From: F22 sp963668535
Lineage (GTDB): Bacteria > Bacteroidota > Bacteroidia > Bacteroidales > Bacteroidaceae
Length of the DNA: 64,000 bases
Direction of reading: 5' to 3'
NCBI GenBank assembly: GCA_963668535.1
Contig: OY764867.1
Coordinates: forward strand, 1,302,001-1,366,000
Shown: piece by piece, positions 8,691-17,425 of the stretch
Numbering within the stretch: position 1 is the stretch's first letter
How the letters are laid out: each line of letters begins with the position of its first letter
Translations under genes and position numbers: made by a program
Notes under the pieces: generated by a model
The model's input: only the letters and a program-made list of their open reading frames with translations
Told to the model about the DNA's origin: nothing
Database searches by the model: none

Positions 8691-8710
8691 TCTTTTATAA
8701 GATTTTACAC

Positions 8711-8832
8711 TTATCCACATTTTATATTATTAAAAATCCGTATCTTTGGTGCGAGAAAGTGTGTCACCTTTAAATGCTTACTTATGGAGATTTTATATAC
8801 AGCAGGATGGGAAGATTTTTCTGTGTGGATAA
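8711..8832. other. Two consensus DnaA-box sequences
   Basis: TTATCCACA occurs at 8711-8719 and its complement TGTGGATAA at 8824-8832, the second inside a coding region. No dnaA gene or AT-rich unwinding repeats accompany them, and further single copies occur elsewhere in the window inside genes. They are noted as sequence matches only. Confidence 0.2.
8741..8748 (+). promoter_or_regulatory. Promoter of the 163-residue hypothetical gene
   Basis: TATCTTTG, a -7 consensus match, lies 35 bp before the ATG at 8784. No strong -33 box is visible at 19-21 bp upstream. Confidence 0.45.
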
Positions 8833-9275
8833 TTCCACTTGTCATCGGACTTAATTTAATATATAGAACGGTTTCTAATTACAAAAAACAAGAAACCGCT
8901 GACTCAAATCGTGACAATACAACGACTTCCCCCTCTGAACAACCTCCATCATTTTTCGAGCAGTTAGAAAAAAAATTGCAAGAATCTCAACAAACATTTA
9001 CCACAAAACCCGAGGAAGAATCATCTCTTGACAATATAGAGCAAACTCTCTATACTCCCCATCCAGAAAAAGAGCATCCTTTTATGTTTAAAGGAGAAAA
9101 TGCATATCCAACCAAAGAAGGGTATACACCTATAGAGATTGAGCAACCTCAACCAATAAGCACAAATAAGACTTCGAAAAGAAGTATTAGATATAAACTT
9201 AATTCCAAATCTCGTTTAAAACAAGCAATAATTTGGAGTGAAATTTTACGTTCTAAATACCAAGACATTCGATAA
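8784..9275 (+). CDS. Membrane-anchored hypothetical protein with conserved C-terminal helix
   Basis: I do not recognise a named family. The 163-residue protein has one N-terminal transmembrane segment (about residues 12-27), then a long polar linker rich in Ser, Thr, Pro, Glu and Gln (about 35-130), and a basic C-terminus ending in RLKQAIIWSEILRSKY. I recall similar endings in other Bacteroidales hypothetical proteins, so this helix is probably the functional part. The topology suggests a cytoplasmic domain tethered to the inner membrane. It precedes the acetyl-CoA hydrolase gene by 46 bp on the same strand and may share its transcript. Confidence 0.7.
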   Translation: MEILYTAGWEDFSVWIIPLVIGLNLIYRTVSNYKKQETADSNRDNTTTSPSEQPPSFFEQLEKKLQESQQTFTTKPEEESSLDNIEQTLYTPHPEKEHPFMFKGENAYPTKEGYTPIEIEQPQPISTNKTSKRSIRYKLNSKSRLKQAIIWSEILRSKYQDIR

Positions 9276-9321
9276 AAGTACATAAACTATCAATAGAATA
9301 GAAATATTAGAATACAAAAAA

Positions 9322-10815
9322 ATGGCATTTAAAAAAATGACAGCAGCAGAAGCTGCTACGTTTGTAAAAGATGGCTTTAATGTAGGTTTAAGTGGTTTTA
9401 CACCTGCAGGTAGCCCAAAAGTAGTTATCCCAGAAGTCGCAAAATTGGCTCATGAAGCTCACGATCGCGGCGAAGAGTTCAAAATCAATCTATTCACAGG
9501 TGCTTCTACTGGAGATTCTGCTGACGGTCAATTAGTACGTGCCGACGCCCTTCGTTACCGTGCTCCTTACACTACAAATGGTGATTTTCGTAAGGCAGTA
9601 AATGCAGGAAAGATTGCATATAATGATATGCACCTTTCTCAAATGGCCCAAGAACTCCGATATGGTTTTTTTGGTAAACTAGACATTGCTATTGTTGAGG
9701 CATTAGATGTTACAGATGAAGGAGAAATCTATATCACAACTGGTGGTGGTATTTCTCCAACAGTATGTAGCCTTGCAGACAAGATTATTATTGAATTAAA
9801 CTCTGCACATAGCATGAAAATGAAAGGTCTACACGATATGTATGAACCACTTGATCCTCCTGCACGTAGAGAAATTCCTATTTATAAACCTAGCGATCGT
9901 ATAGGTACACCTTATATTAAGGTTGATCCTTCAAAAATTGTTGGTATTGTTGAAACTCACTTACCTGATGAAGCTCGTCCATTTACAGATCCTGACGAAG
10001 TAACAACTAAAATTGGACAAAATGTAGCGACTTTCTTGGCTAATGAAATGAAACGAGGAGTCATTCCAGCAGAATTCGCTCCTATCCAATCAGGCGTAGG
10101 TAACGTAGCCAATGCTGTACTTGCTGCTCTTGGTGAAGATGAAAGTATTCCACCTTTCGAAATGTACACAGAAGTTATTCAAGATTCTGTAATAAAATTA
10201 ATGAAAGAAGGACATATCAAGTTTGGTTCTACCAGTTCACTTTCAGTTTCCAACGAATATTTAGATTATATATATGAAAACATCGAATTTTTCAAAGATC
10301 GTCTTGTTATTCGTCCAACTGAAATCTCAAACAATCCAGAAGTTGCTCGTCGTTTAGGATTGATTTCAATCAATACAGCCCTTGAAGCAGATATCTATGG
10401 TAATGTCAACTCAACTCAAGTGTGTGGTAGTAAGATGATGAATGGTATTGGTGGTTCTGCTGACTTTACTCGTAATGCATTTATCAGCATCTTTACTTGT
10501 CCATCTACAGCAAAAGGAGGTGCCATTAGCTCCATCGTACCAATGGTATCACATGTTGATCACAATGAACACTCAGTTAATATCTTAATCACAGAACAAG
10601 GTATTGCCGACCTCCGTGGAAAAAGCCCTAAAGAACGTGCTGAAGCGATTATCGCAAATTGTGTACATCCAGATTATCAACCAATACTTCGTGAGTATTT
10701 GAATATGTGCGCTACAAGTCACACTCCACATAATCTTCGTGCAGCTTTTGGAATGCACATTGCATTAATGGAGAAAAAAGATATGAAGCAAGTAGATTGG
10801 AACGAGTTTAAGTAA
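9322..10815 (+). CDS. Acetyl-CoA hydrolase/transferase family protein (succinyl-CoA:acetate CoA-transferase type)
   Basis: This 497-residue enzyme belongs to the class I CoA-transferase family that includes Cat1, AarC and ScpC. It would move CoA between succinyl-CoA and acetate, or hydrolyse acetyl-CoA, in mixed-acid (succinate/acetate/propionate) fermentation. Family segments include the N-terminal GFTPAGSPK, LFTGASTGD, RPTEISNNPEVARRLG, the IEADIYGNVNST-like stretch, GIGGSADFTRNA and ITEQGIADLRGKSP. The length is typical. The ATG start precedes the conserved KKMTAAEAA region. A 17-bp stem terminator follows. Hydrolase versus transferase activity cannot be separated by eye; transferase is more likely in an anaerobic fermenter. 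Confidence 0.9.
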   Translation: MAFKKMTAAEAATFVKDGFNVGLSGFTPAGSPKVVIPEVAKLAHEAHDRGEEFKINLFTGASTGDSADGQLVRADALRYRAPYTTNGDFRKAVNAGKIAYNDMHLSQMAQELRYGFFGKLDIAIVEALDVTDEGEIYITTGGGISPTVCSLADKIIIELNSAHSMKMKGLHDMYEPLDPPARREIPIYKPSDRIGTPYIKVDPSKIVGIVETHLPDEARPFTDPDEVTTKIGQNVATFLANEMKRGVIPAEFAPIQSGVGNVANAVLAALGEDESIPPFEMYTEVIQDSVIKLMKEGHIKFGSTSSLSVSNEYLDYIYENIEFFKDRLVIRPTEISNNPEVARRLGLISINTALEADIYGNVNSTQVCGSKMMNGIGGSADFTRNAFISIFTCPSTAKGGAISSIVPMVSHVDHNEHSVNILITEQGIADLRGKSPKERAEAIIANCVHPDYQPILREYLNMCATSHTPHNLRAAFGMHIALMEKKDMKQVDWNEFK

Positions 10816-10858
10816 ACACTTTGTAAGTTACCTCATATTATTGAGGATTCAATATAAG

Positions 10859-10899
10859 AAAACGAGTAACAAACTGAACAGTAGTTTGTTACTCGTTTT
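10859..10899. terminator. Bidirectional terminator between convergent genes
   Basis: A perfect 17-bp stem, AAAACGAGTAACAAACT with its complement, encloses a 7-nt loop. The A/T ends give a T-run on both strands. It lies between the CoA-transferase gene and the convergent TrmH-family gene. Confidence 0.9.
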
Positions 10900-10930
10900 C
10901 TATATTTATACACATCAGTATGTTCACATC

Positions 10931-11473
10931 TTATTCTTCTAAAGGTAATTGAGTGAAACAATGCCATATAACCATACCAGCAGAAACTGATACATTCAAA
11001 GAGTGTTTAGTTCCGTACTGTGGAATTTCTATACAACCATCACAAGCATCAATGACTTGTTGTTGCACGCCTTTTACTTCATTTCCCATCACTATTGCAT
11101 ATTTTTTTGTGGAATCTAATTGTAATACATCAAGCATTATACTATCTTTTGCTTGTTCTACAGCTAATAAAGTATATCCAGAAGCTTTCAATGCATGAAT
11201 TGATTCCATAGTATGCTCATAATATTTCCAATCAACACTATATTCTGCTCCTAAAGCTGTTTTGTGTATTTCAGCATGAGGAGGCTGAGCAGTCAAGCCA
11301 CACAAGTGAATCTGATTAATACGAAATGCATCACATGTACGAAAAATAGCGCCTATATTGTGTAAACTACGTATATTGTCAAGAACAACAATCAAAGGAA
11401 GTTTTTTGACTCCTTTAAATTCTTCAGTGCTGATACGCTGTAGCTCACGAATAGATAATTTTTGATGATTCAT
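10931..11473 (-). CDS. TrmH/SpoU-family RNA 2'-O-methyltransferase
   Basis: This SPOUT-fold enzyme of about 180 residues would methylate a ribose in tRNA or rRNA using SAM. The three SpoU motifs are clear: NIRSLHNIGAIFRTCDAF (motif 1), IVMGNEVKGV (motif 2) and IPQYGTKHSLNVSVSAGM (motif 3), which together form the trefoil knot and SAM pocket. It lacks the N-terminal substrate-binding domain of RlmB, so it resembles the short TrmH or TrmL-like form; the target is unknown. A TTG codon at 11485 could extend it by four residues, but the ATG at 11473 is preferred. A promoter with TATCTTTG lies upstream on the minus strand. Confidence 0.9.
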   Translation of the reverse strand: MNHQKLSIRELQRISTEEFKGVKKLPLIVVLDNIRSLHNIGAIFRTCDAFRINQIHLCGLTAQPPHAEIHKTALGAEYSVDWKYYEHTMESIHALKASGYTLLAVEQAKDSIMLDVLQLDSTKKYAIVMGNEVKGVQQQVIDACDGCIEIPQYGTKHSLNVSVSAGMVIWHCFTQLPLEE

Positions 11474-12066
11474 ATATAGTGACAATTAAACAAATGAATA
11501 TAGTATGGTGCAAAGATACAAACATATGTAGATAACCCGTGCAAAACTTGCGCATATCTCTTGCAAAGATTTTGAAAAAATATATTTGTAATCTTACTAG
11601 TAAGTATCGTATACACAAAAGAATGAATCCTCCAAATTTTGAAACTGTTGAGTTTTACATGAACTTTCTACCGAAAAAAACAAGTTTATCAACATCGATA
11701 CCTGAAATAGTTTTATACCTTTGTAAGAAATAAACAAGATGTGTATAGCTCTATGGAAATAGTATGAAGTCACTCTATATGAGTAATTTTCCTATGTGTG
11801 TTTTTATGTGTATAATTTCCACCTCTAAAAAGAATAACTTTAAAAACAAGAAAATATCTAATAGAGTTTCAACAAATCCACAGCACTATATTATTCTTAT
11901 AGGTTTTTTGTTTAAATAGAAAAATCAAATACATAATAATAATAGTAGGTGCATAATAGTGGATAACATGAACTTATCTCTAATTGATAGAATCAATGAA
12001 ACGATATAGAAATAGGCTCACCAAATATAAATTAATAATTACACAATTGATATAATACATAATACA
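11474..12066. other. Long intergenic region, no gene supported
   Basis: This 593-bp AT-rich gap separates the divergent TrmH-type and radical SAM genes. On the minus strand TATCTTTG (11518 to 11511) suits the methylase gene. On the plus strand TATATTTG (11581-11588), with TTG at 11561, and TACCTTTG (11716-11723) are possible -7 boxes. No hairpin terminator, tRNA or convincing reading frame is seen; the longest small frame (11539-11733) has no recognisable protein character. Confidence 0.5.
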
Positions 12067-12846
12067 ATGGCAACAAAATTATTTTCTTCTCCAGTTTTTG
12101 GACCTGTACAGTCACGTCGTTTCGGAGTGTCTTTAGGAATCAATTTATTACCTGCTGATGGTAAAATTTGTTCTTTTGATTGTGTCTATTGCGAATGTGG
12201 ATTTAATAAGAAAACACAAACTAAAAGTGGATTTCCTGAAAAGACTCATGTCAGAGATATGTTAATAGACAAATTGGTTTCTATGCGCGCAGGGGGTATT
12301 TTACCCGATGTTATAACCTTCGCAGGAAATGGAGAGCCGACATTACATCCAGATTTTTTGTGGATTATACAAGAGACTATTCGAATACGAGATACTTATG
12401 CTCCTAATTGTGAAATATCTGTTTTAACCAATGGTTCTCGTATCATAAAAGAAGATGTGTTTAAAGCACTACTTTTAGTGGACAACAATTGCATTAAGCT
12501 CGACACTGTTGACAAAGAATATATTGATAGAGTGGATTGTCCCAAAGGAGATTATAATCTACATGATATCATTGATACTATGAAAGCGTTTGGAAAAGAT
12601 TGTATAATACAAACGATGTTTGTACAAGGTGAAGTTGATGGATTTAATGTAGATAATACCAGTGACTATTACGTTAAACCGTGGATAGAGGCTGTACGAG
12701 AAATTAATCCTCAAAAGGTAATGATTTATACTATTGATAGAGAAACACCCGCAAAAGGTCTCCAAAAGGTATCTAAGGATGTTTTAGATTCAATTGGTAA
12801 TCGTGTTAGAGAAGAAACTGGACTAGATGTGGATGTTTCTTATTAA
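12067..12846 (+). CDS. Radical SAM protein
   Basis: This 259-residue radical SAM enzyme has the cluster motif CSFDCVYC near residue 38, spaced C-x3-C-x2-C. It continues ITFAGNGEPTLHPDF, the GNGEPT-type SAM-binding motif, and ISVLTNGSRI. The N-terminal GPVQSRRFGVSLGINLLP is characteristic of a bacterial family related to wybutosine-synthesis and pyruvate-formate-lyase-activating-like proteins, whose role is not established to my knowledge. There is no auxiliary Cys-rich cluster domain. The gene stands alone between two long intergenic regions, so context gives no clue. Confidence 0.85.
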   Translation: MATKLFSSPVFGPVQSRRFGVSLGINLLPADGKICSFDCVYCECGFNKKTQTKSGFPEKTHVRDMLIDKLVSMRAGGILPDVITFAGNGEPTLHPDFLWIIQETIRIRDTYAPNCEISVLTNGSRIIKEDVFKALLLVDNNCIKLDTVDKEYIDRVDCPKGDYNLHDIIDTMKAFGKDCIIQTMFVQGEVDGFNVDNTSDYYVKPWIEAVREINPQKVMIYTIDRETPAKGLQKVSKDVLDSIGNRVREETGLDVDVSY

Positions 12847-13037
12847 ATTATACTTCTAATACTATAGCGAATAGGCTTTTATTCCGAGACTATATATTGA
12901 AAAAGTATATTCTTTAGTATTTAAAATAGATATACCTATATATCAATTGGTTATATGTAAAAAAATATAGGTTTCCTAGTTAAAAGTAGGTCGTATAGTT
13001 AAATCATGCTATATAACACGTTTTTATTCTTGAATAA

Positions 13038-13136
13038 TTTGTTCCTTTATGAGGAATCCGTATATTTGTACTGTGTTTTTCATAGTATTAGATTTAAGGT
13101 TAACAAGGTTGGAGTCAGGTGTGACTCCTTTTTTTT
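13038..13136 (+). ncRNA. Small RNA candidate B, related to candidate A
   Basis: A textbook promoter (TTTG at 13038-13041, 19-bp spacer, TATATTTG at 13061-13068) is followed by a transcript of about 62 nt. It carries TTTTTCATAGT, TTTAAGGTTAACAAGG and a terminator stem GGAGTCA/TGACTCC (13111-13128) ending in eight T residues. No reading frame is present. The promoter, the TTTTTCATAGT block, the AAGGTT element and the terminal hairpin parallel the RNA at 8573-8690, so the two look paralogous. The hairpin bases differ but pairing is kept, which supports a structured RNA. Confidence 0.65.
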
Positions 13137-13149
13137 GCTTTAAACTGAA

Positions 13150-13638
13150 TTAAATCCTTTTATCTAAGGTCTTTACAAGTCCTTTACAGCAGTCCTCAAG
13201 AATGTCTAAAACTAATTCAAATCCTTTTGAACCACCATAATACGGATCTGGCACATGATCCATTGTTGTTTCAATAGCATAATCAGTCATTCTTTTTATT
13301 TTTTGCTCATCTTCTATGGTGGGAGCTAATTCAATTAGGTTAGATATATTTTTGTCATCCATACCAAGGATTAAATCAAAATCGTCAAAATCCTCGACAC
13401 GTACCTGACGGCTTAAATGAGTTAAGTTGTAGCCACGTTTAGATGCTTGAGTTCTCATACGTTTATCTGGTAGTTCACCTTGATGGACATTTAAAATGCC
13501 TGCAGAATCAATTTCAATATGATTTAATCCAGTAGTCTTTTTTAGAATATTTTCCATGACGCCTTGTGCTGTTGGACTACGGCATATATTGCCGAGACAT
13601 ACAAATAGAATACGAGTAGGAGATGTACAATTGTTCAT
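13150..13638 (-). CDS. Low-molecular-weight protein-tyrosine-phosphatase
   Basis: This 162-residue cytoplasmic phosphatase has the CX5R active-site loop VCLGNICRSP, with nucleophile Cys14 and Arg20, close to the N-terminus. The general acid Asp131 lies in DPYYGG. These features and the length are those of low-molecular-weight tyrosine phosphatases. In bacteria such enzymes oppose tyrosine kinases, often in polysaccharide export, or act on arginine phosphate. No kinase lies nearby, so the partner is unknown. The gene ends just after small RNA candidate B and is convergent with it. Confidence 0.92.
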   Translation of the reverse strand: MNNCTSPTRILFVCLGNICRSPTAQGVMENILKKTTGLNHIEIDSAGILNVHQGELPDKRMRTQASKRGYNLTHLSRQVRVEDFDDFDLILGMDDKNISNLIELAPTIEDEQKIKRMTDYAIETTMDHVPDPYYGGSKGFELVLDILEDCCKGLVKTLDKRI

Positions 13639-13754
13639 AATTAAATCATTTGTGCTTATAAAAAATGATCTCCAAAACTTAGCTATATAGTAAGTTCTTG
13701 GAGACCATTGGTCAGTTTATACTAAAAATATAGTTGTTTTATCAATAGCTTAAG

Positions 13755-14729
13755 TTACTTAATTTCCCAAGCTAGTGCACTTGCACCAAGAACAGCTGCA
13801 TCGCTATCCTTCAATTCTGAAGGAATTAATTTTGCTTTACCTTTAAAGATAGTCAACATATTTTCATCCATTGTTTTTTGGATAGGATCCATGATATATT
13901 TACCTGCTTTAGCAAGACCACCGAAAAGTACAATGGCTTCAGGGCTAGAGAAAGCAACAAAATCACAAATGGCTTCACCAAGAATTTTACCTGTATAGTC
14001 AAATATATCTTGTGCTACTTTATCACCTTGAACAGCTGCATCATAGACATCTTTAGATGTAATTTCTTCTACAGGTATTTTGCTTAATACAGTTTCTTGG
14101 GTAGCTTTAGTCACAATTTCTTTAGCTGAACGAGCAACACCAGTTGCAGAACAATATGCTTCAAGACAACCTTTACGGCCACAACCACATACTCTGCCAT
14201 TTTCGCGACGAATAATAGTGTGTCCTAATTCTCCTGCAAAACCATCATGTCCGTAAAGTACTTGACCGTTGATAACGATACCAGAACCAACACCTGTACC
14301 TAGGGTAATCATGATAAAATTCTTCATACCACGAGCAGCACCATAAGTCATTTCACCTACTGCAGCCGCATTGGCATCATTGGTTAATACACAAGGTACA
14401 CCTACTCGTTCTTCAAACATTTGAGCCAATGGAATAACACCTTTCCAAGGAAGGTTTGGAGCATATTCGATAGTACCGTTGTAGAAGTTTCCATTAGGAG
14501 CACCTACCCCCATGCCTTTGATTTTATCCACACCGCATGTTTTTTCAATCAATGGTACTAACACATTGCAAACAGCACTTACGTACTCTTCTGCAGTGGC
14601 ATAATTACCAGTTTTGATTTTGTCACTTGCTAGGATTTCACCTCGAGCATCAACAATACCGAATACGGTATTTGTACCGCCTATGTCCATGCCGACTACA
14701 TAGGGCTTTTGTAAACTACTTGCATTCAT
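13755..14729 (-). CDS. ROK-family sugar kinase (probable glucokinase)
   Basis: This ROK kinase of 324 residues would phosphorylate glucose or a related hexose with ATP. It shows the phosphate-binding VVGMDIGGTNTVFG at the N-terminus, the catalytic NDANAAAVGE segment, the ITLGTGVGSG motif and a zinc-binding CGCGRKGCLEAYCS. No N-terminal DNA-binding domain is present, so it is a kinase rather than a repressor. A GTG codon allows a 19-residue extension to 14786, but the ATG at 14729 directly precedes the family start and is chosen. A -7 box TATCTTTG lies at 14826-14819. Glucokinase fits the glucan-degrading enzymes in the window, but the exact sugar is not proven. Confidence 0.9.
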   Translation of the reverse strand: MNASSLQKPYVVGMDIGGTNTVFGIVDARGEILASDKIKTGNYATAEEYVSAVCNVLVPLIEKTCGVDKIKGMGVGAPNGNFYNGTIEYAPNLPWKGVIPLAQMFEERVGVPCVLTNDANAAAVGEMTYGAARGMKNFIMITLGTGVGSGIVINGQVLYGHDGFAGELGHTIIRRENGRVCGCGRKGCLEAYCSATGVARSAKEIVTKATQETVLSKIPVEEITSKDVYDAAVQGDKVAQDIFDYTGKILGEAICDFVAFSSPEAIVLFGGLAKAGKYIMDPIQKTMDENMLTIFKGKAKLIPSELKDSDAAVLGASALAWEIK

Positions 14730-14885
14730 TTTTGAAATGGGTATTATATAGATTGTTATAATTAGGTCACTTAAGGTATTGTGCACGAAATTAATGGAAA
14801 TGTGTCAATAATACAAATCAAAGATAGGATAATATCTTTCTGGGAATCAGAATTTGACTTTTTTAGTTTGCTATAAGTAATAAAT

Positions 14886-15707
14886 TTACATAAAACCTAA
14901 ATTACCAATTGCACTCCAACTTAAAAAAGCAGATAATTCTAATAGTAAAAAAGTTGCTCCACAACAATCTCCCGTATACCCTCCAATTTTTTTCTTGAAT
15001 AGAGAAGTCAAAATTAATAGAACGAAAATAGGTATACACATAGGGAGTGCATAACTGATTAAAACACGAGAAAAAGCTATTCCGTGAGTAGTATTCCACA
15101 TACACCACAATAATAATGGTAGTAATCCTATAAATATGGCTCGTAGAGAAGAAATCAAAGAAATACGTTGGTATACAGCTTGTATTTTACTTTGTTCAAC
15201 AGGACGTGCATAAGGAAGAATGTTGATTAACTGTGTAGAAATAGCTTTACATCCAGGATCAAAAATTAGAAATACCATCCAGTGGATGTGTTCATATCCA
15301 CTTAACAAAGTACAATATATAAGTAAGTTATACACAATAAGTCCTAGAACTCCATATGTGCCTATATGACTATCTTTCATGATTTCAAGTCGTCTGGTTG
15401 GAGTTGTTCCTCCTCCCAATCCATCACATACATCAGCTAATCCATCTTCATGTAAAGCTCCAGTTATTAATATACGTACCACAAGAGGAATTAAAAGAGC
15501 TACATGAGCTGTCCATAATTGTGATGCTATTAAGTAACTTATCGCCATTGTACCTCCTGTAAACCATCCTGCTAATGGCCACCATTCAACTGCTCTTTTG
15601 AAAGCATCTGCAGGAATCTTTTTGATTTTCCAAAATGGAAAGCGTGTAAACAGTGTAAGTCCAGCCAACAATTGGTCTATTGTTGAAGATTCATTAGACG
15701 TAGTCAT
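14886..15707 (-). CDS. cobS: Adenosylcobinamide-GDP ribazoletransferase
   Basis: CobS joins adenosylcobinamide-GDP with alpha-ribazole (or its phosphate) to give cobalamin (phosphate), the last nucleotide-loop step, at the inner membrane. The 273-residue protein has the family N-terminus GLTLFTRFPFWK, the acidic ALHEDGLADVCDGLGGG motif and RRLEIMKDSHIGTYG, plus several transmembrane helices and the C-terminal GGYTGDCCGAT segment. It is the last gene of the minus-strand cobU-cobT-cobS operon, starting 8 bp after cobT. Confidence 0.97.
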   Translation of the reverse strand: MTTSNESSTIDQLLAGLTLFTRFPFWKIKKIPADAFKRAVEWWPLAGWFTGGTMAISYLIASQLWTAHVALLIPLVVRILITGALHEDGLADVCDGLGGGTTPTRRLEIMKDSHIGTYGVLGLIVYNLLIYCTLLSGYEHIHWMVFLIFDPGCKAISTQLINILPYARPVEQSKIQAVYQRISLISSLRAIFIGLLPLLLWCMWNTTHGIAFSRVLISYALPMCIPIFVLLILTSLFKKKIGGYTGDCCGATFLLLELSAFLSWSAIGNLGFM

Positions 15708-15715
15708 ATTATTGT

Positions 15716-16801
15716 TTATTTATTGTGGATATAATCAGAAACTTTTCCATTATCGAAACTATCCATGTCGTTAATCATTTTTACAGCAGATTGTAGAATA
15801 GGGTAAGCACACAAAGCACCAGTTCCTTCACCTAAACGCATCCCAAGATGTAGTATAGGTGATTTTCCAAGAGCTTGTAATAGACGTTTGTGTCCTTTTT
15901 CATCTCCTTCATGGCAACAGATTGCATAATGCATAACTGCAGGATGGAGATGTTTAGCCATTAATAAACAACTACTCATAATAAATCCATCAATCATAAT
16001 GATCATTTTTTTTTCGGCTGCATGTAACATTGCTCCCACAGCTGCGACCATTTCAAATCCACCGAAATAACGCATAATTGTCCATGCATCTTTTGTATTT
16101 GTCATGTTTTTTTTATAGTTATCCACAGCTTGTAAAAGAACTTGTAGTTTGTGAGTAATACCAGCATTACACAAACCGGATCCAGCTCCAACACACTCTT
16201 TTAAATCAATATTTTCCAATATAGACATCCATATGGCAGAAGGTGAAGTATTAGCAATACCCATTTCACCAAAACAAATCACATTGCATCCTTCTGTATG
16301 AGCATTATCAACCATTTCTATACCAGTCCATAGTGCCTGATACATTTCTTTTTCACTCATAGCTGGTTTATGAAGAAAATTTTTTGTGCCGTAAGCTGTT
16401 TTTCTGTTTATAATAGGTAGGTCAGGGTGAAAATCATAATCAACACCAGTGTCTACAACTTTAAGATTAAAATGATGTTGGTCACAGAATAGATTCACTC
16501 CGCCACCACCTTTAGTGAAATGAATCATTTGTTGCCATGTTACTTCTCTTGGAGTAAAACTAACTCCTTCCTGTTCAATTCCATGGTCAGCGCCAAATAT
16601 GATATGCGTAGGGGATTGTAAAGTTGGATGTACAGTTTGTTGAATATATCCTATTTCAAGGGCAATATTTTCCAACACTCCTAAAGATCCTTTCGGCTTT
16701 GATAAGTGGTCAATTTTTTCTTGTAATTTTTTTCTAATACTAGTACAAGGTGTTGATATTGAAAAAATAGGTTGTTCTACATGAGTTTTTATTGGATTCA
16801 T
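15716..16801 (-). CDS. cobT: Nicotinate-nucleotide-dimethylbenzimidazole phosphoribosyltransferase
   Basis: CobT makes alpha-ribazole 5'-phosphate (or the adenine analogue) from nicotinate mononucleotide and the lower-ligand base. The 361-residue protein carries the LSKPKGSLGVLE N-terminal motif, FGADHGIEQEGVS, the CFGEMGIANTS motif, VGAGSGL and the C-terminal LRLGEGTGALCAYPI that holds the catalytic glutamate. The length is standard. It lies between cobU and cobS with gaps of 16 and 8 bp. No benzimidazole synthesis genes (bza or bluB) were seen, so the native lower ligand is open. Confidence 0.97.
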   Translation of the reverse strand: MNPIKTHVEQPIFSISTPCTSIRKKLQEKIDHLSKPKGSLGVLENIALEIGYIQQTVHPTLQSPTHIIFGADHGIEQEGVSFTPREVTWQQMIHFTKGGGGVNLFCDQHHFNLKVVDTGVDYDFHPDLPIINRKTAYGTKNFLHKPAMSEKEMYQALWTGIEMVDNAHTEGCNVICFGEMGIANTSPSAIWMSILENIDLKECVGAGSGLCNAGITHKLQVLLQAVDNYKKNMTNTKDAWTIMRYFGGFEMVAAVGAMLHAAEKKMIIMIDGFIMSSCLLMAKHLHPAVMHYAICCHEGDEKGHKRLLQALGKSPILHLGMRLGEGTGALCAYPILQSAVKMINDMDSFDNGKVSDYIHNK

Positions 16802-16817
16802 TGTTGTATATATATGG

Positions 16818-17330
16818 TTATTTTATTGTTATAGGAATTCCGCTAATCATCATAATCACTTCATTAGCTTGTGTAGCTATAAATTGGTTGACCCATCCAA
16901 GTAAATCCGTAAAACGACGTTGTACTCTGTCAACAGAAGTTCCCCCCAATCCTATTTCGTTTGTTACAAAAATATAATGATTATCCTCTTGAGTAAAACG
17001 AATAAATTCTTTTTTTATATCCTCCAAAATATCGTCTAAAGGCGTATTTTCTCCAGCATCAAAAAAGAAATTGGTTGTCCACAAAGTCACACAATCAATA
17101 AGAATAGTTCGTTGAGTAAAACAATGATTACTGAGTTTTTTTTCTTCCTCAATATTTGTCCATTTATCTCCTCTACGTGCCTGATGTCTAGCAATTCTTT
17201 GTGCAAACTCATCATCCCATATTCGAGCAGTAGCTATGTATACAGGTTGTTCCGTATGCAGAGCTATTTTTTCTGCATAAGTACTTTTTCCACTACGAGC
17301 TCCACCAGTGATTATAGTTATTTTTCTCAT
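16818..17330 (-). CDS. cobU: Adenosylcobinamide kinase/adenosylcobinamide-phosphate guanylyltransferase
   Basis: CobU phosphorylates adenosylcobinamide and then attaches GMP, activating it for the nucleotide loop. The 170-residue protein has the P-loop GGARSGKS at residues 9-16, followed by YIATARIWDDEFAQRIARHQ (the guanylylation-histidine region) and VTNEIGLGG. It heads the cobU-cobT-cobS operon and is divergent from cobQ with 95 bp between the start codons. The -7 box TATTTTTG ends only five bases before the ATG, so the mRNA may be leaderless. Confidence 0.96.
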   Translation of the reverse strand: MRKITIITGGARSGKSTYAEKIALHTEQPVYIATARIWDDEFAQRIARHQARRGDKWTNIEEEKKLSNHCFTQRTILIDCVTLWTTNFFFDAGENTPLDDILEDIKKEFIRFTQEDNHYIFVTNEIGLGGTSVDRVQRRFTDLLGWVNQFIATQANEVIMMISGIPITIK

Positions 17331-17335
17331 GGATA

Positions 17336-17393
17336 CAAAAATACAAAAAAATCAAAGTACAGGCATTTAAAAACTGTGCTTTTTGTACCTTTG
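17336..17393. promoter_or_regulatory. Divergent cobU and cobQ promoters
   Basis: The minus-strand box TATTTTTG (17343 to 17336) serves cobU and the plus-strand box TACCTTTG (17386-17393) serves cobQ. The 42 bp between them must hold both -33 regions, which would therefore overlap. No consensus TTTG is seen at the exact -33 positions. Confidence 0.5.
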
Positions 17394-17425
17394 TCACCTG
17401 AAATACAAATAGGCAGTTTATTATC

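Noticed and set aside
8711..8832. Possible replication origin from two DnaA boxes 113 bp apart
   Set aside because: There is no dnaA gene, no AT-rich repeat region and no further cluster. Similar single boxes occur inside genes such as cobT and at the start of the esterase gene.
11539..11733. A 64-codon gene in the long intergenic region
   Set aside because: It starts at a weak codon, spans a candidate promoter box and has no recognisable domain, signal or neighbour.
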